Assembly (NCBI GenBank): GCA_022578965.1
Contig: MU400673.1
Span: 29,292-93,291 of the forward strand
Direction: 5' to 3'
DNA: 64,000 nucleotides
From: Xylaria sp. FL1777
Lineage: Eukaryota > Ascomycota > Sordariomycetes > Xylariales > Xylariaceae
Below are positions 9,603 to 24,400 of the stretch, piece after piece. A model generated the notes under the pieces. It saw only the letters and a list, made by a program, of their open reading frames with translations, had not been told where the DNA came from and made no database searches. Every line of letters begins with the position of its first letter. Position 1 is the stretch's first letter. The position numbers and the translations under genes are program-made.

Positions 9603-12600
9603 AATATTTATTTATTTAATAAGGTCTTATTTTTTTGCTTTATTTATTTCTTTTTACTAGATTTTATACTATATTACTTATTATGTACTATTTAATATTA
9701 TATTTCTTAATTTTTTGCAATAACGTTTTAGTAATATTTACTGCTCTTATTTAACTATTTCTTTTAATATTTCTGCTGTTTTTTTATTTATTAATGTAAT
9801 AAAATATATAGCTATAAAACGGGCTAAATAAGTACGTAACTTTAGTATACTTTTTTGCTGCTAATTTTATATTGCAAAACTATTTTTTTTTTTTAAGCAA
9901 GTATATTATACTTTAGATTTTTTTTTTTTTATTGAACTAGTTTTTTTTGCTAAATATTTTGTTTTATTATGCTAAAATACTTATTTTATGCTAATTGAAC
10001 TTATTAATAAATGCTAAAATAAAAATATGCTATTATATAATTTTAGTTGCTTTTATAGCTTTATTGCTAGTTTTGCTTTTTTTTTTATTTGTGTATATTT
10101 ATATTTTTATACTTACATACTTAAGCACTAAGTTTTTTTTTTTTTTTTTTTTTTACTTAAGCATGCATTTATATATTTTTTTCTTTTTAAGTACTTTTTA
10201 ATATTATATTTTGCTGCTTATATGTTTTTTTAAACAACTTTTTTGTATTATGCAATTTATAAAAATAGCATTTTTTAACTTTTGCTAAGAAGTATTATTA
10301 GCGTTTATATATAATAAATGCTTTTAAGCTTATATATTTAAAGCAAAAGCGCTTTTGTTTATTAATAACTAAAATAGCAATTATATTTAAAAAGCTATAG
10401 TGCTTATAGTATGTTAGTAAAGCTAGCTAAACTAAAAATAAAAATATAAGCTTATGTTTTTAATATATTTAAGTGTTAAAAACTAACTGCTGTTTTTTAT
10501 AGCTTTAAGATTTAAGTAAGCTTTTTTAGCTTAGCTTTTATGTTTTAAAAGTATAACTTTTTTATTAGCTGCATTTTATAATATAATACTAATAGTATAT
10601 TTAACGTAGCTTATATACGTAAAGCTACTTAAATTATTATGTATTATTTAGCTTTTAAGGTTTAATAGCGCAGTATTAATACTTTATAACTTTTTGCTAA
10701 ATTTTTTATAGCTTATATAAACTAAAAATAAAAACTAAAGCTAATTTTTATAAAAAGTACGCTTTATGTTTGCTTTAGCTTTGCTTAATTTGCTGCTAAT
10801 TAATACTTTTAAAACTTTATAGCTTAAATAAATAAAAACTTTAATAATGTACTATTAGCAGTGCTTTTTTATATAGCTATTACTTTTTTTGCTTGCTATA
10901 TTAATAACTTACTGTTTTTTTTAAATATTTGCTAGCTAAGCTATTTTAAATTTACTAGTATTTAATTTTTCGTATGTTATAATTTTTAAAACATTATTAT
11001 ATATTTTAATTAAATAACTTAAATGTTTTATTATTTATTTAGTAAGCTTATTTTGCTTTATAATTGCTACTTAGTTATTTTTTAATATTTAATTGCTGCT
11101 ATATATTTAGCTACTGCTATATTTCTAGCTAATTAAATTTGTTTTACTTTTTATAATTAATAGCTAAACAAAGTAATTTTTTTTTATATATTATATGCTA
11201 TTAAAAAATATAGCTAACTAGGCTTTTTTTGTTAAGCTAAAGCAACTAAAGCTATTAATTATGTTTTGTTTTGTTAGTTTAGTTTATTATTTGCTTTAAT
11301 TTTTGCGCAAAAAAATGCATAAAAAAAGTAAAAAAAAGCAATAAAATTAAGCAAGCTTTTAAACTATGTTTATTTTTGTTTATAAGTTTATAAAACTTAG
11401 AAGTTTTTAAAGCATATATATTAGTAGTACTAAGCAGCAAAAAAAATAAGCTAATTTTTTATACTGCATTATGTTTATTTTGTTTTTTGTTAAAGCAAAA
11501 AACTATAAAGTTAGCTTTTTTTATAATATAATGCTTACTTTTATTATTTACTTTTATTAGAAACTTATATATGCTAAAATGCTACGTAATTAAAAAGTTA
11601 ATTTAACGTTTTAGGTTTTATAAAAAACTATATTAGCTACTATATATTATAACTGTTTGCTAAAGCAAACATATAATTATAAAGCTTTATTGCTAAGTAG
11701 TTTTTTTTATACTATTTTATAGTTAATAGTGCTATATATTTGTTTTATTATTATTTTATGTTTTGTTTTTTTTTTAATAGCTTTAAGTTAAAACTTTTAT
11801 AACTGTAGCTTTTTTAAAACCTAAAATAATTTTTATGTTACTAAAGTTAAAGCTATAGTATTATACTTATAATTTACTATTTATTTTTTTTAATAATAAT
11901 TATATTTTTTATAAAAGCTTATTATATACTTAAGAACTTATAAAGTTTTTTTTTTTTAGTAAACTATATACTTTTAAACGTTTATGCTTTTTTATTTGTT
12001 TTTGTCTTTTTTTTAAAGCTTTATGCATTCTATTAGTTTTTGCTTTGCTTTAAAACGCTTTATATACTTTATTAGTTTTTGTTCTTTTTTTAAAAGCTTT
12101 GTATATTTTATTTATATTTTTGTCCTTTTTATAAAGCCTTTTTTTTTTTTTCTAAAAAGGGTTTTTTATTATAACGTTGTTTTTTTTATATGTTTTTATT
12201 ATTGTTGTTTTTAAGAAAAAAAAATTAGTAATGTTATAATACCCTTTATAATTTGTTTAGTTGCTTTTTTATTACGTTAGTTATTTTTAGGTCTTTTTTA
12301 GTTTGTAGTAGTTTAGCTATAAAGCTTTTTTATAGCTGCTTTTTTTTTTTTTGCAGTAAGTTATAACGCAAAACTACGTATTAAAAAGTTTTCTTTTTTT
12401 TTGCACATTTATAAAAAGGCGTAAAAAAGCTTAAAACTTTTTTTTTATATAAAAACGCCTTTAAACTTATTTTTTTAGTGTACATTTATATTACTATAGC
12501 TGCTTTATGCTTTAGTAGCTTATTATACTTTTTAAAAGCTTTATTTTTGCTAAGCTTTTGTTTAGCTATAGTTAAATAGCTGCTGCTTGTTTTAATTTAA

Positions 12601-13165
12601 ATTTATATGCTTATTTATTTTTTTTTAAGCGTAATTTTAGGTTTTTTTTTTTTTAACTACTTTTTTAGCTAAAAGTTTAGTTTTAGCGTTAGATTTTCTT
12701 TAGCTATGCTTTTTTTGTTGCTTATAGGTTTGCTTTTAGGTTAATTCTTAGCTTTTTAAGTTCTTGCGTTTTAAATAAAAGTTTTAATTTTTATTATTAT
12801 TTGTTAAATTAATTTCTTTATAGCTAAGCTTTTTATATAATGCTTACAAGCAGCAAAAAAATATTAGCTAGCTTGTTTTTATTAAAGCTTGTTTATTATG
12901 TAAGCTAATAAGCAAGCTTTTTTGCTTTATTTAATTATTTGCGCTTTTTTTGCTTTAGCATAAAAAATATTAATGTTTTTATTTTTGTTTTTAGCATAAA
13001 AGCTACATAAGCTTTAGCTTTTTTTTTTTGCTTTTTTTTATTAGCTGCTATACGTTTTTTTTTCTTTTTATTTTTTTTTAAAAAATATTTATACTTTTAA
13101 TTTTTTAAGGTTTATAACAATACATAATTAAGTATTTTAATAGCTAAAATAGCAATATATATGCT
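9601..13165. other. AT-rich eroded DNA, T-biased + strand, no gene seen
   Basis: Includes a 22-base T run at 10133-10154 and a short tandem array near 12.0 kb that is listed separately. ORFs here are low-complexity and not credible genes. Confidence 0.6.
11966..12145. repeat. Minisatellite of about 40 bp, four to five copies
   Basis: A unit of the form GTTCTTTTTTTAAAGCTTT plus TATACTTTATTAGTTTTT recurs with starts near 12004, 12042, 12081 and 12122, and a weaker copy lies before them. Read on the + strand from 12023 it gives a repetitive YFISFCSFFKSF-like peptide, which is a consequence of the array and not evidence for a protein. Confidence 0.55.
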
Positions 13166-13472
13166 AAGTAAATTAAGCTAGCTTATAACATAAAAAAGCT
13201 TTAGCTTAAGTTTATTATTAATAAGTTTACTTAAAATAACACGCTTTTTAATAATAAATATGTTTATATTATGTTTAAAAGTTAAGCAAATAAGCATAAA
13301 AGCAAAGCTATTGCTTAGCTTATAGTTTTAAAGCTTCAAAAAAAAAAATATTTTAACGCATAATTTTTATAAAGCAGTATACGTTATAGTAACGTTTATA
13401 TATAGCTAATTGTTTTTACATAATTTTAAAATAGCAGCAAATTATATAAATATAATAATAGCTAACATAATT
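13166..13472. repeat. Diverged dispersed repeat, copy A
   Basis: Matches 15067-15446 over its whole length with the same order of landmarks (AAGCTAGCTTATAA, CTTAAGTTTATTATTAATAA, ATAGCAGCAA). Copy A lacks a segment of about 72 bp present in copy B. Most differences are C/T or G/A, for example CACGCTTTTTAATA against CATGTTTTTTAATA. Confidence 0.75.
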
Positions 13473-13954
13473 AAACATTTAGTACTAAAGCATAAAGCTA
13501 TAAGTATACTATATTAGCTACTTTTGCTTTATTAAACTTTTTTAATAATAATAAAAATAATAGCTTAAATAATAATGTTAAAACTTTTAGTAAACGTTCT
13601 GTTATAAAAAAAGCTAAAGTTATAGTTATAATACTAATGCTTTAAAAAAATAACAGAAATATTATTACCTTTAATTGCACTTTTATAAAAACAGTTATTA
13701 GTACTTTTATTGTTATAATAGCTTTTTAAGCTACAAACGCTTTTATTTTTAATAATAATATAAGCATTTTAGCTATATTATTTTTTAGCAAGATGTTTAA
13801 CTATAAAGCTTAAATAAGCATTGCTTATAGCATATAATATTATTTTTAGGTTATTAAACTTGCTATTAATTTAACGTTTATAAAAAAAAAGTTTAAAACT
13901 AGCGTAAATTCTTTTTTTAGCTTTATAAATAGTTATAGCTTTAATAAAAAAAAC

Positions 13955-14480
13955 TTATAAATTTAATTAAACTTTATGTTTTATTTGCTTTTTATATTTA
14001 GCGCAATTTTTTTTGAACAGATTATAAGCTTTTATTTATGCAAACAACTTAAAGTTTAAATTATTTAGTAAGTTTTGCACGCTTAAAATAATTTATTTAA
14101 TAATAATAGTAGGTTTTTAGCTATTATTTTTGTTTAAAAAGATTTATAAACTTAATTAAACTTTACGTTTTATTTGCTTTTTATATTTAGTGCAATTTTT
14201 TTTAAATAAATTATAAGCTTTTGCTTATATAAGCAACTTAAAGTTTAAATTATTTAGTAAATTTTGTATACTTAAAGCAATCTGTTTAATAGTAATAGTA
14301 AGTTTTTAGCTATTATTTTTGTTTAAAATTAAGTAGCTAAGCTTAAAGGTTTTTTGCTAAAAATATTTTAAAGTTTAGATTTTTTAATAAGTTTTGCATG
14401 CTTAAAGTAATTTATTTGTTTAATAGTAATAATAAGTTTTTAGCTATTATTTTTATTTAAGATTAAGTAGTTAAGCTTAA
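13955..14480. repeat. Tandem array of about 189 bp, two full copies and one partial
   Basis: Copies start at 13955 (TTATAAATTTAATTAAAC) and 14144 (TTATAAACTTAATTAAAC). Both continue with TTTTATTTGCTTTTTATATT, ATTATAAGCTTTT and AGTTTTTAGCTATTATTTTT-like landmarks. A third, partial copy covers about 14360-14465. TTAAGCTTAAAGG-like junctions follow the second and third copies. Differences between copies are mainly transitions. Confidence 0.7.
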
Positions 14481-15066
14481 AGGTTTTTTGCTAAACAACT
14501 AAATAAAAAACAAATAAAACAAGTTAATAAACATAACTATTAAACTAGTATTAAAAATAGTAACGAAAGCAATTAACAAAAAGAAAAAAAAAAAGAAAAG
14601 AAAAAAAGCAGATAAAAAAAAAAAGGCTAGCAGAAAAAGCAAAAGTGCTTCTTTAGTAATTTTAAGGAATAAAGACTTAAATAATAAAACGCTTAAAAGA
14701 AAAAAAAAGAAAAAAAAAAGCAAAAGCAGCTAATTTTGCAAACTAAAATATTTTTAATAACTGTAAATTATGTTTTATGCACTAAAGCATTTAGTAAACT
14801 TAAAAAAGAAAGCATTACTATGCTTTAAAAACAAAGCACTTCGAAAAAAGTTATTTTATTAAGAACTAAAGTTGCAGCAAAATAAAAAAAGCTTAATTAT
14901 AAAAAAATAGTTTAATATTTATTATATAAAAATAAGTTTTTTTTTAATACTTTTTAAAAAAACTTAGGAATTAATAATATTAAGCTTTTATTTATAATTA
15001 TAACTTAGTAGCTATTTTTTTATAATTTAATTTTATTTTAAAAACAAACATTTTTAATAATATATT
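14481..15066. other. A-rich stretch and strand-composition switch
   Basis: At about 14.49 kb the + strand changes from T-biased to strongly A-biased. Long purine runs fill about 14574-14725. The reverse-strand ORF over 14499-14723 is a Phe/Leu string produced by these runs and is not credible. Confidence 0.55.
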
Positions 15067-15446
15067 AAGTAAGTTAAGCTAGCTTATAATATAAAAAAGC
15101 TTTAACTTAAGTTTATTATTAATAAGTTTGCTTAAAATAACATGTTTTTTAATAATAAACGTGTTTATAATTATTATGTTTAAAGGTTAAACAGAAAAGC
15201 ATAAAAGCAAGGCTATTGCTTAGCTTATAGTTTTAAAGCTTTAAAAAAAAAGGTATTTTAACGTATAATTTTCGTAGCAAAGCGTGCGTTATAATAACGT
15301 TTAAAAGAAGCAAAAAAAGCTATAGCTTAAGTGCTGCAAGCTTTATATACTAATAGCTAATAGTATAAATCTTTTATATATAGCTAATTATTTTTGCGTA
15401 ATTTTAAAATAGCAGCAAGTTATATAAATATAATAGCTAATATAAT
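15067..15446. repeat. Diverged dispersed repeat, copy B
   Basis: Direct-orientation counterpart of 13166-13472, offset about 1.9 kb. It carries about 72 extra bases around 15302-15373, ending near CTTTTATATATAGCTAAT. The pair could be parts of two copies of one element, or long terminal repeats of a lost retroelement, though no other LTR hallmarks are visible. Confidence 0.7.
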
Positions 15447-18400
15447 TACTGCTATAAAAAAAGCTAAACTTTATTGCTAATATATAGCTTTTTAAAGATT
15501 ATATATAAATGCAAAAATTAAAATAGAACTATTATAGTTCTTTATTTAAGCAAATAAAACAAAAGTACTAAAAAGTAAATAAAATGCACGCATAATAGCC
15601 AAAAAAAAAAAAAAGCAAAAATAAAAATATATTTAAGTATATAAAAGTAAGCAACTTAGCTAAATAAAAACAACTAATATAGCTATTTAATTTTGCATAA
15701 AAAAATTAGCTATAAATAAACAATAAGTAAGCTAAAAATATAGTTAATATGCTTTGCTATACTTAGTAGTTTTATAATAAGTCTTATTAATATAAATAAT
15801 TATTATAAAATAACGCTATTATTATAAAATTAATAATAATAGTATATATTATATTTAACGTAATAATAATTGTTTTAGAAATATAAGTTTTAATTAAGTA
15901 AAGTAAATTAAAATATACTTATTATTTTTTTTATTTATTAATTTTATTATATATTATTTTTTTAACTTTTAGTAAAATTTATAGCAAAGTATGCAGCTGT
16001 TTGCTTAAAAACTACTATTATAAGTAAATATATAGCTATACTTAAGTATAAAAACTAATTTTTAAACTATTATTTTATATAGTATAGCAAAGCATTAAAA
16101 TATAGTAGTAAGCAATAAAAAAAAAAGCTAAAAATGAGTTTTATTAGCTATATATTTTTTTAATGTTTTTAAATAACTTAAAAGATTATATAATGCAAAA
16201 TATAATATTAGTAGCAGCAAAAATATATATATAAAACTAAAAAAAAAATAAAAAAAAGGTTATTAAAAAGCTTAATAAAATTAACATTTTAAAACATTAG
16301 TTTAATAGCATTGTTTATATTTAATATATTTTTAACAATGTAATAGCAAATTAAAAAAAATAAATATTTTTTTTTTTTAATTTGTTTTAAAGCTTTATAT
16401 AACTTAAAATATATATTATAATAGTTTAGCTTTGTTAACTTAATAAATATATAATAAAATATATTTTAAGAATAGTTTTAAGATTTATATAAAAAGTTAA
16501 ATATATTAGTGCAAATATAGCTAAATATAAGTAAATATAAGCAAAAACAAAGTTAAAAATAAATAGTAGTATTATATTATATAAAGTAAATAGTAGTATA
16601 GCTATAATAATAATATATAATAAGATTTTATAATTTTTTTTAATATAATTTAATAAGCAAAAAACAGAACTTATAGCTTAAAAAAAAAAACATTTATTGA
16701 TTTATGCTAAAATATAACAAAAAAATCTATTATTTTTTTTTTTTAACTATTGCTTTTTTTTTATGGGCCTTTAAAATACTACGTTTTAAGCAACGTATAA
16801 TTATAAGCAATATATTATTTTTTGTACTTTTGTTAGTTATATAAACCTTTTTATAAAAATTATGTATAAAAGTAATAGCTTTATTATTATTATTTTTATT
16901 TAAAGCTAAATTAAGGTTAATATTATTTTTATTAGTTATTTTTAAATTAGTAAACTAAGTTAAAAATACTAAAGTATTTATATTAATAATATTAAAAAAT
17001 AGCGTTATATTTAAAGCGTTTATTATTAATATTGTTGTTTTAGTAAAGCTTTAATTAAAAAATATATAAAGAATACTTTTAGTTTTAGCATTAATTATAT
17101 TTTTGTTTTTAAAAATAAAGTGCTTAAGAAATATTAGTATAGTAAGCAACTAAATAATAAATAAGCTTTTATTAATAAATTTTATAATCTAAAGAGTATA
17201 AAATAAAGTTTTAGTTTTTAAGTTAGCTATGTTTTTTTTAATAGTAGTTATAGTTATACTAGTATACTTTAATGCTATAGTAAATGCTAATTGTTTTTAA
17301 ATATGCTTTTAGCAACATAATAGTAACGAACTAGCTATAAATAGCAAACTTAGCTTTTTAATGCTAGTAAACTTAATTATATTAGCTATAATGCAAAATA
17401 TAAAGTTTTTTTTATTTTTACTAGTAATAAAAGTTATTAAGTTTATATTTTTAATATTTAAGTTTTTTTTGTTGCAATTAATAAAATTAATAATATTTAT
17501 TATGTTAATATACTAGTAGTAAATTGCATTATTAAGTATTTTTTTAGCAATATATTATGTTAAGCTAAGCATATAAATTAAAGCTAATGTTAGTACTTAT
17601 TGTTTTTTGTTAATTTTAGTTAAAATAATAATAACTATAAAAGTAGAAATTAGACTTTTAGTTTTTAGGTTATACTATAAAAAACGGATAAAAAAAAAAA
17701 TTAATGCTTTTTGTTTTTATTTTTAAGTAAGTTAAATATATATATAATTTATAATACTAGTTATAATTGCTATAAAAAGCTAATGCTAATTTAGATTGTT
17801 TTGTTTAACACTAAAAATAAATATATTAAGTTTTATGAAGATTTTTGAACAATTTAAGATATTACTTATTAATACAGTGTTTTTATTAGTTTTAAGGTAA
17901 TTTATTTAAAACAAGAGTTAATATAAGCAAAAAAAAACGCATTATAATATATTAAGCTGCTTGTTATAATTATTTTACGTTAGTATATGTTTAACTAAAC
18001 AGAAATAGTATTATATATTAAAGCACTATATTAACTAATAATTGTTTTTAAGTAGCTAGCAAACTTAAGTTTTATATTATACTTTGTGTTTAAGTGGTTT
18101 TATATATTATAAGTTATATTATTAAACTAGCTTACTATTATAAAAAATAAAAAAAATAATAAAATATAGTTATAACTTATAAAAAAAAAAGATTAGTTGC
18201 GTTAAATTTATGCTTTTAAATTTATAATAAAGTTTAAAATATTCGATAAAAAAAAATAGAAGCTATAATAAAAGGTATAAAAAAGGCAATAAAAAAACTA
18301 TTATATAGTATAGTTATTTTTAGGAAAGCTATTTAATATAAGTATATATATATATATATATGCGTATAATATTTGTTAGAAAAATGGAAGCATACTAAAA

Positions 18401-21400
18401 ATTATACTTTAAAATTACTAAGCATAGTATATTAAGTATAAAGCTAAAAGTTTAGCAAATAAACTAATAAAACTAGTTTTATAGATTTCGAGAAAATTTA
18501 AGGGTTATAACTTTAATATAATATTTTATGAACTTTAGTAAAAAAACATTAAACTACTTTTTTAGATTTTTAAGTAGCTAAAAAAAAATTAAAGTATAAA
18601 CTATAGTAAAAGTGCTAATTATGCATAATATTTTACTTTTTATAAAACTAAAGCATTAGTTATTATTAAGCTATTTATAACGTTTTAGTTTTAAATTAAA
18701 TAGATATTTTTAATTAGGTTTAATTTATTATTAAGTGTTAAAATTACTACGTATATTAGTAAAGCTTTATAATAGTTTAGTTCACTAGTTATTAGCTTAA
18801 TTAATTATTTTAAAAATACTTTATATAGATTTATAAAATTAGTTATGCAGTATTAAGCTATTTTTAAAAGTATAGTTAAGCAATAAATACTTATAAATGC
18901 TGTAATACAATTGTATAAAAAGTAACCGACTTAAAAGGTAAAAACTATAACTTAAAACAAAACTAATAAAAATAAATAAAAAAAAAACAAAAAGAAATAA
19001 AATAAAGTAATAATGCTTATGCCACTACTATTTAAAAAGCTTATATAAAGTGAGCAAATTAAACTATCGGTAAAATTTATTACTATGTAAAAATATGTTA
19101 TAATAACTTTTGTAAGTTTATAAACTTTAGAACTTTTTTTTTATTAAAACTTATAGATTTAATATTATATAATATATAATTAAGATTTAACTGCAAACAT
19201 AATGCATAAATAGCGTATACTATTTTATAGTATTATTTTATTAAAGAATTAACTTTTAAACATTAAACTAAGCATTAGTAATATATAAATATATTAAAAC
19301 AATAAAACAAAAAGCATTAATTTTTTTTTTTTTTTTAAGAGATTTAACTATAAACGTTAAGCATTGTTAATATATGCTATATTATAATTTTATACTTAAT
19401 AGCATATGCTATTTTGTAGCTCTATTTTATTTAGTAGCGTGTGCTATTTTATAGTTTTATACTTAGTAGCGCGTGCTATTTTGTAGTTTTATTATAATAA
19501 TAAAACAGAAAGCATTAAATTTTTTATTATTTACTTATTGTTTAAAAATAAATTAGCACTTTTTTATTGTTTTTTATTTTTTTAATTTAGAAGATCTAAA
19601 AGCTATAAAACTGCGCTATACTAAATGTAATTTATTAATTATGTTATTTTTAAGGATTTTAGGCATAAGATTAGTATTAGCATATATTATTATAATATTA
19701 AAAGCATATTTAGTAAATTTTAGGTTTAAAAAAACAACAGGTTAAAACTAGATTAATCCTAGTATTTAGGTTAGAAAATTTGCATTAAGGGTTATAAATG
19801 GTTTTACTTTTTGAGCTTTTTTTATAACTAGAGTTAAGCCTTTAAAAGCTATAATAACAATTAAAACATAAAAAAAGTATAAAGTTTAATTAAATAGCTT
19901 TAAAGGTTATTTTGTTTATATATTATTAGCAATAAAATTATGTAAAATGTTGTACTTAATTAAGCAATAGTTAGTTAGTTATATAATTAATTATATTAAT
20001 ATAAATAATTTTATTTAGCTAGTATTTTAAAAGGTTTAAATAAATAATTGCTATTGTTTAAATATTGTTAAGTAATTATATATTTTATATTAAATACTTT
20101 AATAGTAAGGTTAAAAAAACATAAATATTGTTTTACGTTTAAAAGGAGTTAAAGTATAGTTTTATTAAAACTTGTTTATTTTTATGCATTTATGCTTTGT
20201 ATTACTATATAATACAAAGGGTTTTATAAAGCAATAAACAGCTAATGAATTATTTCGGATATAAAAGTATACAAAGCTGTAAATTAAACTAGGTTTCCTA
20301 AAAAAATTCAGAACTACGCTAACGGATGCTTTTTTGTTTAAATCTAAACGTTGTTTACTTTTAGGTTTATCGCTTAAATATTAAGATTTTATAGCTTAAC
20401 TATTTGAACATAATTTAAATAGCTATTACATTTTTAAATTTAGTTTAGTGTTATACTATAGCTATTTTAAATTAAAGTATTAGTACTATTAAACTTAGCG
20501 TATTTTTTACAAGTAATAAAAACTATAAAAATGCTATATAAAAATAGTTTATATTATACTTAATTTTTAATAAAAGTAATTAATATACAACTGTTTTTTT
20601 TTTTTATTATATAATATTAACTTAACTACTATTTATATAATTAGCATAATGCTTTACTAAAGAATTAATTGCAATATTTTTGTTGTTTAAACTTTGGACT
20701 TTTTTTAGTTTAATAACTTATTACAACATAATAATCTATGGATACTTTTACAACAGTTTATCTAAAATATAGGTTTTTAATGCTTCTAGATTTGCTAATA
20801 CATAGATTATTAATATAGAAAAGCAAACTTTAAATATTTTTAATTTTGTAGCGCAGCTTATTAGTTGTTTAATTCTTTAGAATTGATTAAATAAATCTGT
20901 TTTGTTTGCAAGTTTTAAACTATAAAAACAAATGTGTTTTGTGCTATTTTTATTTCTTACGGCTAAAAGTTTTTTTTTGTTTGATTTATTAATAACGTTT
21001 AATATAACTTTAACTTTTTTATTGCTAAACTTGCCTTTTTATTATTATATAATGTTTTATTTTGCTTTAAAAAATAATATTAGTTAAAGAAACTTTAAAT
21101 TATTAGTAATTATTATGCTAAATAAAACAGTATTAAAACTTAATATGTTTAGTTTTAAGATAATTCTTTTGTAAAGTTTTATGTAATAACTATTTTATAG
21201 CACAACTTTTTATTAAAGTTGCTTATAAAAGAACTAAAGTTTTGCTTTAATACATAAATGCTATAGAAAAAAAGTATAAATATTGCGAACTACTTAGTAC
21301 TAGTTCTAATTAATATAAACCGGTTTAACTTAACTATTAAGCAAAAATTATTTAATACGCATAGAATGCTATAAGTAATACTTATTTTTTTTTTAATTTT

Positions 21401-24400
21401 TGCGTTATTTGCTAACAATATTTATGTAATAATTTAATGCGCTAAATTAACTAAGTTAGTAATACTAATTTAAACTAAAACAAAAATTTTGCAAAAGTTA
21501 TTTAATGCTGCTTATGTTTTTTATGTACTATAAAAACCAAAAAGCAGCTTATATAAATATGCTTATTTTGCATTAAATTTATTAACGCTAAATAAATGCT
21601 AAAGTATGCTATAGCTAATTATTTTAATATAGGCTATTTTTATTAATATTTTAAAAAGCTATATTATTTTAGTTTTATAAAAAAACAATTGATCTTTTTG
21701 CATATTTTGTACAGATATATCATTAAGTTTTATACTAAAAATTAAAAACAATTAATAAATGTTTATTATTAATTAAAAAAACAAATTATGGTTTAAAAAC
21801 AAAATGTTTTATGTATTGCTATTGCTTTGCTTTATGCAGTTTTTAGTTTACGTAATATTATCTAAGTTTTTTAAATAAATATTATAAGGCTTAAACTATA
21901 AAATGCTAAAGATTTACTATATATACGTTATTAATAAGTTATAAATGCTTTAGCTTAGTTAAAAGTTAACAATTTATTATATGTAAATATTTTTATTAAT
22001 AATGCAGCGTTAGCTAGTTTTTTAGTTAACAATATATTACTATTATTAATAAATAAGATATATATTCTTGCTAAAGAAAATTTTAATATTGCTTAAGCAA
22101 ACTATATAACTAACTAAAACTTTATTTCTAGTGTATTAATTAAGCAACTATAAAGCTTTTAATATGTTTTTAGTACTAAGCAGCAGTAGTAGCTTAGCTT
22201 AATAAAACAGAATAATTTAATAAAGTTTAATACATTTGCAATATTTAACAAAAATAAAAATATCTAAAGAACTAATATTAATAAGAACGCTATTTTAAAG
22301 ATTAAAAGAATTATGTTAAGCATAGGTTTTTATAGCGTTACTTTACTTAAAAGTAGTATTAATACTGCTTGTTTTATAATAAAAACTATTAATTTTACTA
22401 AAGTTAATAGTATAAAGTATTTTAAGATATAGCAGTACATTAGTTTTGCTAACTGCTTTAATAAAGATTTTTATTTAAAGGCATTTTTGCATTTTTTTTT
22501 ATATAAGAAGAAAAGGCATAAAAACGCTTTTGCTATTAGAAATAACGTTTATGCTTGCAATACTAGCATTAGCTAAAACGTTTAGATTTAGTGTTATTTT
22601 TTATAACATAAGAGTTATTATATAGCAAATTTTTTTTTTTTATTTTTACTTATAAATAATAAAATTTAAAATAATAGCACTTTTATTTTAAAGGCTTTAG
22701 TTAAACAAAACGTATAAGCTGCAGTTTAAAAAGCATGCTGCTTTTTAAGCTTAGCAGATTTAAATGCTAAAAAGCGCTTTATTTGCTATTATAAATATTA
22801 TAGCAATTTATATATTAAGATTATACTAAGAAATGTTCGATTAATTAAGTATAAATAGCTTTACTTCTGCAAATAAAAAAATATTTTTAAAGGTTAATTA
22901 TAGTTGCTAATTATTATGCATAGTTTATTTATAATTTGGTTTACTATTAATTTTAAGAATTAAAGCAGCTTTATAATTTTTAAAATAGCGCTTTTTAAAA
23001 ACTTAGTACAAGCTAAAGCACTAAATAAGTACTAAGTAAACTTTAATAGTAATTAATAAAGCTTTAAATTTGCTAAAACTATATATTAAAATCTTATAGT
23101 TACTACTTAAATGTTTTAAATATATATAAACACGTTTATTAAAAACGTAGTAAAAACTAAAGCATTTAGTAAAGTTGCTACATATTATAGTATAGTAAAA
23201 AGCAATAGTTAAAGAAGCTTTTATTTGTATAAAATGTTATAGCTAGCTAGCAATACTATAATGTATAAACTAATTAATAACTTAGCTACTAATAGGATTC
23301 CAGGCTTAAAGAAGCGCATTATTAGCTATATAGATTCTTTTTTTAACGAAGTGCGCTATGCTTACTAAGTAATTAAAATTTAAAATATTAATAAAAAAAA
23401 TAATGTTTAAATAACAATTTAATTAATAATGTTAGCTATACTATTACTTATATTAACATCTTAAATATATTAAAGCATTTTTAGTTTAATAAAACATTAT
23501 TAATGTTATATATAAAACAATAGTATGCTTTTTTAAACGCTTGTAATAACTATTACGCTTATATAAACACTTATTAAAAAAAACCACATAAAAAAACAGT
23601 TTGTTAATTTAGCTATTTTTAAACGTTAGTAAAAGTAACACATGTAACTAAAAATAGCTTCGTTAAAATTAAAAAAAACTATTTGCGTATTAGCAAAACT
23701 AATTTAACTATAGCATTAATATTTTAATGCAACTATAACTTTACATTTTTATAAAAACGCTTTTAAACTTTTTTTATTATATACTATGTGCTAAATTATA
23801 TAACAAAAGCGCTAATTAAACATTATAAACTTATAGTGTTTGCAAAAAAAATCTTAAATTAAATAGCGCAATATTAACAGAAATAACTCTATAAAAAAAA
23901 CATAAAAAAAATAAAAAGCAATTTTATTGTACTATTCTTTATAACAAATAATAAAGCTAATATAGTTTTTTGCAGGTTTATAGCTTTGCTTTTTAATAAG
24001 CTAGCAACTGCTTAAAAGTTTTTAGCTATTAAAGTTTATGCTAATTTGCTTAAAATGTTAAACTATTATTTATTTATAAAAAACTAAGCTATAGTTAACT
24101 TTAACTACTTTTATATTTATGTATTAAAGGTTTTCTTATAGTATATAATTAACTGCTTTAGTTTTAATGCTATTTAGCTATTATTAAACTTATTAAGCAA
24201 AAAAAGTTAGGTTTTTTTTTATATGTAAGTTTATGCGCATAAAGAAACAATGCTTTAAAACATATGTTTATATAATTATATAAGTAGCTTTTATTTTACA
24301 AAAAAACTAAAAAAGGAATTATTACTACATTATTTTTTAATAAACAAAAATACTTTTTTTTTTAAAAAAATAGTTTAAAAGCTTATTAATAAAAAGCAGA

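Noticed and set aside
9995..14723. ORFs of 63-74 codons in the AT block (9995, 12023, 14499)
   Set aside because: Low-complexity Phe/Leu/Ile/Tyr strings created by T runs and tandem repeats.
18400..20400. Reverse transcriptase-like remnant
   Set aside because: A short translated stretch near 18.48 kb loosely suggested a retroelement polymerase, but no ordered set of motifs survives.
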